From positions 38,896-102,895 of the forward strand of contig NZ_LBIQ01000031.1 in NCBI RefSeq assembly GCF_001280515.1: DNA of 64,000 bases. Direction: 5' to 3'. Within the stretch, counting starts at the first letter, position 1; each line of letters begins with the position of its first letter. A model generated the notes under the pieces. The model worked only from the letters and a program-made list of their open reading frames with translations, was not told where the DNA came from and ran no database searches. The stretch comes from Mangrovimonas sp. ST2L15 (GTDB lineage Bacteria; Bacteroidota; Bacteroidia; Flavobacteriales; Flavobacteriaceae). Below are positions 58,201-64,000 of this stretch, piece after piece. The translations under genes were made by a program, and so were the position numbers.

Positions 58201-60227
58201 ATGCCGGAACTGATGGTAGTGCCAATATCTGTGGAAATGATGACCCGATAGACTTGTTTACCCTTCTCGGAGGTACTCCAGATACTGGTGGCACATGGTC
58301 TCCCGTTCTTGCCAGTGGTACAGGACTATTTGATCCAACTATGGATGCGGAAGGAACTTATACCTATACTGTTGAAGGAACTGATGCTTGTGGACCTGCT
58401 TCTGCTTCGGTAACCATTTCGGTGGAAACGCCTGCCAATCCAGGTACCGATGCTTCCATAAACCTTTGTGAATTGGATGATCCTATTGATCTATTTACAG
58501 TTTTGGGCGGTACGCCTGATGTAGATGGTACATGGTCTCCAGCTCTTAACAGCGGCTCGGGATTGTTTGATCCCACAATCGACGCTGAAGGAACTTATAC
58601 TTATACCGTAGCTGGAACAGACCCATGTGGTCCTGCCTCTGCTACTGTGACCGTCACTATCATTCCGCCTCCAAATGCTGGACTTAATGGTAGTGCTAAT
58701 ATCTGTGGAAATGATGACCCGATAGACTTGTTTACCCTTCTTGGAGGTACTCCAGATACTGGAGGTACATGGTCTCCCGTTCTTGCCAGTGGCACTGGAT
58801 TGTTTGATCCAACAGTGGATGCTGAAGGAACTTACACCTATACCGTGGAAGGAACTGACGCTTGTGGACCTGCTTCTGCTTCGGTAACTATTTCGGTGGA
58901 AACGCCTGCCAATCCAGGTACAGATGCTTCCATAAACCTTTGTGAATTGGATGATCTTATTGATCTATTTACAGTTTTGGGCGGTACGCCTGATGTAGAT
59001 GGTACATGGTCTCCAGCTCTTAACAGCGGCTCGGGATTGTTTGATCCCACAATCGACGCTGAAGGAACTTATACTTATACCGTAGCTGGAACAGACCCAT
59101 GTGGTCCTGCCTCTGCTACTGTGACCGTCACTATCATTCCGCCTCCAAATGCTGGAATTAATGGTAGTGCTAATATCTGTGGAAATGATGACCCGATAGA
59201 CTTATTTACCCTTCTTGGAGGCACTCCAGATACTGGAGGTACATGGTCTCCCGTTCTTGCAAGTGGCACTGGATTGTTTGATCCAACGGTGGATGCTGAG
59301 GGGACTTACACGTACACTGTTTCTAACTCTTGCGGCACAGAAACCTCTGAGGTTAACATCATCATTCAACCTATTCCTGATATTTCTGGAATGGTTTTAT
59401 CTGCAGCTGATATTTGTTTAAATGATTCCAATACTGTTTTTATTTCGAATGCTGAATTTTTGGAAAATGGAACATATCAAATAAACTACACCATATCAGG
59501 AGCCAATAATTCCAACGAGACAACTGATGTTGACATTTCTGATGGAAACGGAGAAATTATTATTCCTAATGACATTCTTATTAACTCAGGATCTACAACA
59601 TTTACGATTATCTATTTTATTCGCTCTACGGATGATTGTTCGGGTGATGTTACTTTAGTGGAGTCGGTAACTTTTAATATTGAAGATACCGCTACTCCAA
59701 CTCTAGTTGACGGCGGGGATTACTTTTGTTCCGAAGATTCACCAACAATTGAAGATTTAACATCCTTTGTTAACGAAAGTCCCATTGTTTGGTACGATGC
59801 ACCTGATGGAGGAATCGTTATAACTAGCGAAACCCAATTAGAAGATGGAGAAACCTATTATGCTGCTATCTCATCACAAATGGGATGTGAAAGTAGATTG
59901 AGACTTGAGGTTACAGTTATCGTTGAAAAATGCACCGAGGATTTGATTATTCCTGATGGATTTTCACCTAATGGGGACGGTATTAATGATACTTTTGATC
60001 TTGTAAACATAAGGGAACTATATCCCAATTTCGATATAGAAATATATAACAGATACGGCAATCTATTATTTAAAGGAAATAGTGGCACTCCTAACTGGGA
60101 TGGAACATCAAAGGAAGGAACAACTTTAGGAAATGGAGAACTTCCAAATGGTGTTTATTTCTATATTTTAAATTTTAATGATGGTCAGACAGATAGTATT
60201 CAAGGTCGAGTCTATCTTAACAGATAA
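55245..60227 (+). CDS. Giant T9SS type B cargo with Ig-like repeats and gliding-associated C-terminal domain
   Basis: The 1660-residue protein has a signal peptide ending in IAFSQ. Three Ig-like domains (about 31-260) are followed by 14 modules of about 79-82 residues (260-1370), each with PxxAGxxGSxxIC, DLFTxLGGTPDxGGTWSP and GTYTYTVxGTDPCGPASA-type segments, then further Ig-like domains. The last 90 residues are the gliding-motility-associated C-terminal domain: LIIPDGFSPNGDGINDTF, FDIEIYNRYGNLLF and LPNGVYFYIL. This type B signal sends proteins through T9SS and often needs a SprF partner, which is the next gene. It is probably a cell-surface adhesin or filament protein. Confidence 0.93.
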   Translation: MKKSTHPIFYNHLLFSLGLIFLWSSIAFSQCPTITENSQSFCDIDSPIIADLVAVDNGSGINWFDSPTSTTPLASDLGLENATVYYVDNTNGDCGSRQEVTVTIYGAPTGLNFQGVCVDDLSEATISDLFAVGNNVQWYTVPNGGTALAPTTILSDNTLYYADQENPDTGCRTSRLSVLVNVGYVPVPSGDSLQFFCGTQNPPPTVADLVASGNNNWYATNSSAVPLDLNTPLVAGETYYATTVDPPCESEDRLEVIIQFVPPNNAGESNSLEFCNNGLNTIGSIDLFTYLGGNPDTNGEWSGPVTTTNDHLGTLSMNGLNIGNSPYVFTYNIDDNNPCGTTSATITISILPPPNAGNDGDITVCSDGTPVDLFDYINGNPDLGGTWSPPLNSGSSIFDPQFDSAGDYTYTVSLFPCDDDTAVISVTMTPEPNAGNSASIDICSNDAPIDLFTVLGGTPDSGGTWSPALNSGSGLFDPTIDAEGTYTYTVDGAPPCGSASASVTIGIIPPPDAGTNGSANICGNDDPIDLFTLLGGTPDTGGTWSPVLASGTGLFDPTVDAEGTYTYTVEGTDPCGPASATVTISLETPPNAGTNGSVDICQNDSPIDLFTVLGGTPDVGGTWSPTLNSGSGLFDPAIDAEGIYTYTVDGTDPCGPASATVTVTIIPPPNAGTDGSANICGNVDPMDLFTLLGGNPDTGGTWSPVLASGTGLFDPTVDAEGTYTYTVEGTDPCGTASATMTISLETPPNAGTNGSVDICQNDSPIDLFTVLGGTPDVGGTWSPTLNSGSGLFDPTIDAEGIYTYTVDGTDPCGPASATVTVTIIPPPNAGTDGSANICGNDDPIDLFTLLGGTPDTGGTWSPVLASGTGLFDPTVDAEGTYTYTVEGTDACGPASASVTISVETPANPGTDASINLCELDDPIDLFTVLSGTPDVGGIWSPALNSGSGLFDPTIDVEGTYTYTVDGTDPCGPASATVTVTIIPPPNAGTDGSANICGNDDPIDLFTLLGGTPDTGGTWSPVLASGTGLFDPTMDAEGTYTYTVEGTDACGPASASVTISVETPANPGTDASINLCELDDPIDLFTVLGGTPDVDGTWSPALNSGSGLFDPTIDAEGTYTYTVAGTDPCGPASATVTVTIIPPPNAGLNGSANICGNDDPIDLFTLLGGTPDTGGTWSPVLASGTGLFDPTVDAEGTYTYTVEGTDACGPASASVTISVETPANPGTDASINLCELDDLIDLFTVLGGTPDVDGTWSPALNSGSGLFDPTIDAEGTYTYTVAGTDPCGPASATVTVTIIPPPNAGINGSANICGNDDPIDLFTLLGGTPDTGGTWSPVLASGTGLFDPTVDAEGTYTYTVSNSCGTETSEVNIIIQPIPDISGMVLSAADICLNDSNTVFISNAEFLENGTYQINYTISGANNSNETTDVDISDGNGEIIIPNDILINSGSTTFTIIYFIRSTDDCSGDVTLVESVTFNIEDTATPTLVDGGDYFCSEDSPTIEDLTSFVNESPIVWYDAPDGGIVITSETQLEDGETYYAAISSQMGCESRLRLEVTVIVEKCTEDLIIPDGFSPNGDGINDTFDLVNIRELYPNFDIEIYNRYGNLLFKGNSGTPNWDGTSKEGTTLGNGELPNGVYFYILNFNDGQTDSIQGRVYLNR
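56766..59320 (+). repeat. 474-bp higher-order tandem repeat inside the T9SS cargo gene
   Basis: Two alternating modules of 237 bp (79 codons) form units of 474 bp. The A module (NGSANICGNDDPIDLFTLLGG) starts six times, at about 56766, 57240, 57714, 58188, 58662 and 59136. Between them lie B modules (GSVDICQND, twice) and C modules (ASINLCELDD, three times). DNA identity between units is very high, so the copy number probably changes by recombination. Assembly from short reads may be unreliable here. Confidence 0.92.
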
Positions 60228-60234
60228 CGTTTTT

Positions 60235-61173
60235 ATGGTTAAATCCTTAAAAAGACATATAATTTTCATCCTTTTTGCCTTAGTAGGTTTTCAGATGCTA
60301 GCGCAACAAGATCCGCAATTCACACAATACATGTATAACATGAGTGTGATTAATCCGGCTTATGCAAAAGATGCTTCAGACGAAATCAGTTTAGGGGTAT
60401 TCTATCGTAATCAATGGACGGGTTCTGTGGGTGGCCCAACAACTGGAACCTTATTTGGACACACAACACTTTATAAAAACATAGAAGGAGGACTCTCCAT
60501 AGTCCACGATCAAATTGGAGATGTAGTTAAGGAAACCAATGTCTATGCAGATGTTGCATATGTTTTACAAACCGGTAAAACTTCCAAACTCTCTTTGGGA
60601 ATAAAATTTGGAGCTACTTTTTTTAGCACCAATTTTGATGGGTTTGTATATTCCGATCCATTACCCGATCCTGCATTTGCTGAAAATATTTCCAGAACAT
60701 ACCCCAATGTAGGTGTAGGAGCGTTTTTCTTCGGAAAAAATTATTATATCGGCTTCTCTGCTCCAAACCTTTTAAAAAGTAAACATTTAGAGAACAATGA
60801 CGGTGTTGTGGCCAACGGAGTTGAGGAAATACACATGTTTTTAACTGGAGGTTATGTGTTTGAGCTTAACGATCAGTTAAAGTTCAAACCTGCCTTTATG
60901 ACAAAGGCAGTTTCAGGAGCTCCCCTTTCGTTTGACCTAACAGCCAATTTCCTTTGGAGAGAACGTTTGGAATTGGGTGCTGGTTACCGGTTTGATGATG
61001 CCATATCTGGTCTTATAAATTTTAGGGTGTTAAGTAACCTCAGAATAGGTTATGCCTATGACTATACCCTTTCTAATTTAGGGAAGTTCAATAATGGTTC
61101 ACACGAGATAATGATATTATTTGATATAAGTACACTTGGCAAGGGCTATGATAAATCTCCAAGGTTCTTTTAA
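60235..61173 (+). CDS. PorP/SprF family T9SS outer-membrane protein
   Basis: From the ATG at 60235 the protein has 312 residues; an in-frame ATG at 60178 lies inside the cargo gene. A signal peptide ends near FQMLAQ. The family start QQDPQFTQYMYNMSVINPAYA is complete, followed by QWTGSVGGPTTGTLFGHT and a beta-barrel ending in NNGSHEIMILFDIS. SprF-like proteins are needed for secretion or surface attachment of type B T9SS cargos coded next to them; here that is the 1660-residue protein 7 bases upstream. Confidence 0.95.
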   Translation: MVKSLKRHIIFILFALVGFQMLAQQDPQFTQYMYNMSVINPAYAKDASDEISLGVFYRNQWTGSVGGPTTGTLFGHTTLYKNIEGGLSIVHDQIGDVVKETNVYADVAYVLQTGKTSKLSLGIKFGATFFSTNFDGFVYSDPLPDPAFAENISRTYPNVGVGAFFFGKNYYIGFSAPNLLKSKHLENNDGVVANGVEEIHMFLTGGYVFELNDQLKFKPAFMTKAVSGAPLSFDLTANFLWRERLELGAGYRFDDAISGLINFRVLSNLRIGYAYDYTLSNLGKFNNGSHEIMILFDISTLGKGYDKSPRFF

Positions 61174-61180
61174 AAAAAGT

Positions 61181-63052
61181 ATGATGAAAAATTGGATGCT
61201 GTTCATATTATTAGTTTTCGGGCAAACCATACTGTGGGCCCAAAAACCAAGTTTGAAAAAGGCTAACAACCTTTTTGAAAACAGATCCTATGTGGAAGCT
61301 GCCAATATGTACAAGCAGTTAGAGGCTACCCCAGAAATTTTGGAAAGGTTGGGAGACTGCTTTTACTTTAACGGTAGAATGGAACAAGCCCGAACTCCCT
61401 ACACCAATCTTTATGTGGAATATAGAGATTCCATGCCCGAAGAAGCACTTTTTAAATATGCACAAGTATTAAAAGGACTCAAAGATTATGAAAATGGAGA
61501 TCAAGTCATGGGAGAATATTTGGGTTACCCCGTAGATACTCCTAAATTCTCTGAAAATCTGAATGGTATTGTCCCCTATAATTACATGATCAAAAGAGTA
61601 TCACGTAATTCTTCCACCGGCGATTTTGGGGTGTCGTATTATTTCAATAAAATTATTTTTTCTTCAGTAAGAAATTCGGACAATCCAAAATATGGATGGA
61701 ATGACCGACCATATTTAGATCTTTACAAAGCTGATATGACCGAAGATTTTGAATTGGAACATATCGAACCTTTTTCAGATGAAATCAATACCGAAACCCA
61801 TGAAAGCAATGCCGCCTTCAGTCCAGATGGGTTAACCATGTATTTTTCTCGAACCAATGAAAAAAGAGTCAAAATTGATGGTATCAAAATTGCCACGGTC
61901 AAACTATTTAAAGCTGAAAGAGTTGAAGATGAATGGACCAATGTAACTGAATTGCCATTTTCCAGTGACACCTACTCCACCATGCACCCAGCGGTTAGTC
62001 CAGATGGAAAAACTCTTTACTTTTCGAGTGATATGCCAGGTTCTTTAGGATCTTTTGACATCTATTCAGTAGAAATCTTAGATGATGGATTTGGAACGCC
62101 TATTAATCTTGGAGAGACCATCAACACTAAACAACGAGACCAATTTCCTTTTATGGACAAGGATAATATGCTTTATTTCACTTCAGATGGGCACGAAGGA
62201 TTGGGTAATTTAGATCTTTTCATGAGTCAAAAAATTGATAATGCCTATACTAAACCGCTAAATTTAGGTGAAACTATCAATTCGGAAATGGATGATTTTG
62301 CTTTTGTACTTCATGAAAACCAAACAAAAGGATTTTTCTCTTCAAACCGTGAAGGGGGCGATAATTTATATTCTTTTGTTAGAATGTCTAATACCAGAAA
62401 ATTTGCAGTTGAAGGCGAAGTTACTGATAAGCATTCCAAAGAACTACTTCCTGGCACAACCGTAACGCTTTTTGATGAGAATGGTGAATTAGTAGGACAA
62501 ATGGTAACTGGATCAGATGCTACCTATATTTTCAACACTAGACCAAATACTACTTACACCATCGAAGCTCATAAAGATTTTTATATACCAAGTAGTCAAT
62601 CTTTCACAACCAATGAGGATGGTAGAGTCTTTTTTGATATTCAATTGGAAATCGAATCTTATGATGATGCCGAAGACATTGTTGTAACAAAAGATGACGG
62701 ATATGTTTATATTGAATTAGAGAACATTTATTTTGACCTTAATAAATGGGAAATCAAGCCACAGGCAGCCCAAGTGTTGGATGTTTTAGTTAACCTTCTA
62801 AGAAAATACCCTAGAATGGAAGTACAGCTAGGAGCACACACAGACAATAGGGCATCAGACCTATATAACTTACGTTTGTCAAGAAACAGAGCAGAAGCTA
62901 CTTTGGAATATATTGTTTCACAAGGTATTGATAGAAACCGTTTAAAATCTAAAGGATATGGAGAAAGAAAACCTTTAGTAGATTGCGGCACTGAATGTAC
63001 TGAAGCTGAACACTCCATAAACAGAAGATGTGAGTTTTTAATTTTAAAGTAA
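61181..63052 (+). CDS. OmpA-family lipid-independent envelope protein with PD40 repeats
   Basis: From the ATG at 61181 the protein has 623 residues; an upstream in-frame ATG at 61136 overlaps the PorP/SprF gene. A signal peptide ends near ILWAQ. TPR-like helices come first (NNLFENRSYVEAANMYKQLE), then PD40-type propeller repeats (SNAAFSPDGLTMYFSRT, MHPAVSPDGKTLYFSSD), a carboxypeptidase-D-like domain (FAVEGEVTDKHSKELLPGTT) and a C-terminal OmpA domain (IYFDLNKWEIKPQAAQVLD, LGAHTDNRASDLYN, INRRCEFLIL). It should link the outer membrane to peptidoglycan. This gene order after PorP/SprF is very common in flavobacteria and suggests one T9SS accessory unit. Confidence 0.92.
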   Translation: MMKNWMLFILLVFGQTILWAQKPSLKKANNLFENRSYVEAANMYKQLEATPEILERLGDCFYFNGRMEQARTPYTNLYVEYRDSMPEEALFKYAQVLKGLKDYENGDQVMGEYLGYPVDTPKFSENLNGIVPYNYMIKRVSRNSSTGDFGVSYYFNKIIFSSVRNSDNPKYGWNDRPYLDLYKADMTEDFELEHIEPFSDEINTETHESNAAFSPDGLTMYFSRTNEKRVKIDGIKIATVKLFKAERVEDEWTNVTELPFSSDTYSTMHPAVSPDGKTLYFSSDMPGSLGSFDIYSVEILDDGFGTPINLGETINTKQRDQFPFMDKDNMLYFTSDGHEGLGNLDLFMSQKIDNAYTKPLNLGETINSEMDDFAFVLHENQTKGFFSSNREGGDNLYSFVRMSNTRKFAVEGEVTDKHSKELLPGTTVTLFDENGELVGQMVTGSDATYIFNTRPNTTYTIEAHKDFYIPSSQSFTTNEDGRVFFDIQLEIESYDDAEDIVVTKDDGYVYIELENIYFDLNKWEIKPQAAQVLDVLVNLLRKYPRMEVQLGAHTDNRASDLYNLRLSRNRAEATLEYIVSQGIDRNRLKSKGYGERKPLVDCGTECTEAEHSINRRCEFLILK

Positions 63053-63411
63053 GCCAGCACCTACCAAACAACAAATTCCTTACATAAGAAGGTAGATTAA
63101 ATGCATTTTGTCGATTTTTTTATACACTTCATGGATTTTTTTCGAATTTTTATATATATTGCATTTGTAAATAGCTATTAATCGATTATTAACCCATTAA
63201 ATAAAGCATTTTTGGTATTCTGTAGTATTTAAAAGCTTTTCATTGAATTATATAGACTAATAAAGTATTTCAACGAATATATTTTTCAACTGAAAATCAA
63301 CCGAATACTTTTGATCTAACTCCCTCAGATTTTAGTAGTTAACAGACAATAACCGGCCCCAACCTATTGACGTTGTCACGGTATATTTTTATAATTAAAA
63401 ATATCAACACT
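63053..63411. other. Intergenic region before the HYR-domain gene
   Basis: No gene is visible. It is very AT-rich. TGCATTTG at 63160-63167 and TATATTTT at 63382-63389 are partial -7 boxes. The second lies 23 bases before the next start codon and is the likelier promoter, but its TTG (63367-63369) is too close for the usual spacing. No clear terminator hairpin follows the OmpA-family gene. Confidence 0.35.
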
Positions 63412-64000
63412 ATGAGGAAATTTTACGTTCTGCTTTTTGCAGTTTTACTTTCTACCATAAGTTTTGCTGCAATCCCTAAACATACCAATTCCCACATTTT
63501 AAAAAATAGCGGGAACGATTCTATTTGTACCTATGATGAGTATTTAGAAATAGTAAATAGTTCTTCTTTTAGCAGTACTAATCTACTTCCTCCCTGCCAA
63601 GACATCACTGTAGATCTAGACGACACAGGTAGTGTTACTATTACACCCAACCAATTGGAGGATGGAACATATGGAGGCAACTCAGCCTATTCTATTAGTC
63701 TTGATCAAGATACTTTCGATTGTAATGATATTGGATCACCTGTTACAGTTACTTTAACTGTAATTCAAATAAGTACTTCATCAATTATTGACTCTTGTAC
63801 TGCACAGGTTACTGTGCAGGATACTACAGACCCAACCATTACTGCACCTATAGATGTAACCGTTAGTGCGAACGCTTCATGTCAAGCCACTGGTGTGGCT
63901 CTTGGAACACCCACTACAGCTGATAACTGTGGCGTTAATCCGGCAACCAATGATGCGCCGGCTACATTCCCAATAGGTAATACAACAGTAACCTGGACCG
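63412..64000 (+). CDS. HYR-domain surface protein, N-terminal part (cut by window end)
   Basis: The frame is open from the ATG at 63412 to the end of the window (196 codons seen). A signal peptide MRKFYVLLFAVLLSTISFAA starts it. After a linker comes a Cys-containing beta domain (CQDITVDLDDTGSVTITPNQ), then VTVQDTTDPTITAPIDVTV, the standard start of a HYR domain, with NCGVNPATNDAP and FPIGNTTVTW following. Such proteins are usually very long, repeat-rich adhesins exported by T9SS. Its C-terminal sorting domain would lie beyond the window. It follows the T9SS accessory cluster in the same direction. Confidence 0.88.
   Translation, partial: MRKFYVLLFAVLLSTISFAAIPKHTNSHILKNSGNDSICTYDEYLEIVNSSSFSSTNLLPPCQDITVDLDDTGSVTITPNQLEDGTYGGNSAYSISLDQDTFDCNDIGSPVTVTLTVIQISTSSIIDSCTAQVTVQDTTDPTITAPIDVTVSANASCQATGVALGTPTTADNCGVNPATNDAPATFPIGNTTVTWT

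Noticed and set aside
56705..59269. Regularly spaced minus-strand open frames of 64-72 codons in the repeat region.
   Set aside because: They are antisense shadows of the tandem-repeated T9SS cargo gene, repeat with its 474-bp period, and lack family features.
56766..59320. Considered as a CRISPR-like or satellite repeat array.
   Set aside because: Period is 474 bp with protein-coding continuity and no short spacers; it is a modular protein repeat.

Overview
The window is chromosomal DNA from a member of the Bacteroidota, most likely a marine or otherwise free-living flavobacterium. Evidence: AT-rich sequence, SusC/SusD genes, many lipoproteins of the flavobacterial type, promoters of the TTTG / TAnnTTTG kind, a type IX secretion (T9SS) cargo with a gliding-associated C-terminal domain next to a PorP/SprF gene, and families such as DUF6090 that are common in this class. 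I saw no rRNA, tRNA, CRISPR array, phage or insertion sequence.

Region 1 (1-8.8 kb) is a set of small genes: the end of an AraC-type regulator, two YceI proteins (one exported, one not), a DoxX membrane protein, a SnoaL-like lipoprotein, an extradiol-dioxygenase-like protein, a membrane protein ending in a SusE/SusF-like domain, a cupin and a four-helix membrane protein, then an AraC-TM-TPR regulator divergent from a cyclase-family lipoprotein. Two 86-bp promoter regions here are gap-free copies of each other, and the core motif recurs upstream of the cupin.

Region 2 (9-16.5 kb) is a four-gene glycosidase cluster on the plus strand without SusC/SusD: GH29, GH35, GH29 and a GH3 with a PA14 insert. 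It fits removal of fucose and galactose branches plus beta-glucosidic cleavage.

Region 3 (16.6-26.9 kb) is mixed: a DUF4386 protein, a serine hydrolase, an amidohydrolase, a DUF1801 protein, two alpha/beta hydrolases, a parallel beta-helix lipoprotein with an unusually clear promoter and upstream 21-bp direct repeats, a DUF6090 protein and a small PKD lipoprotein.

Region 4 (27-51.9 kb) is the main system: a 24-kb unidirectional minus-strand array that I read as a xyloglucan utilisation locus joined to xylose catabolism. In transcription order it holds a xylose:H+ symporter, xylulokinase, xylose isomerase, SusC, SusD, a surface glycan-binding lipoprotein, GH2, GH31 (alpha-xylosidase type), GH3, BACON-GH5, GH29 and a CE20-like acetylesterase. 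It ends at a strong bidirectional terminator. A NUDIX-type regulator with a degenerate Nudix box is divergent at the head. The genes give a coherent route: surface capture and backbone cutting (glycan-binding protein, SusD, GH5), import (SusC), periplasmic deacetylation, defucosylation, degalactosylation, dexylosylation and glucose release, then xylose uptake and conversion to xylulose 5-phosphate.

Region 5 (52.2-64 kb) holds an SDR oxidoreductase, a LysM protein with a periplasmic-binding-like C-terminus, a 1660-residue T9SS cargo built from 14 Ig-like modules (partly a 474-bp tandem repeat), its PorP/SprF partner, an OmpA-family protein and the start of a HYR-domain surface protein that runs off the window.
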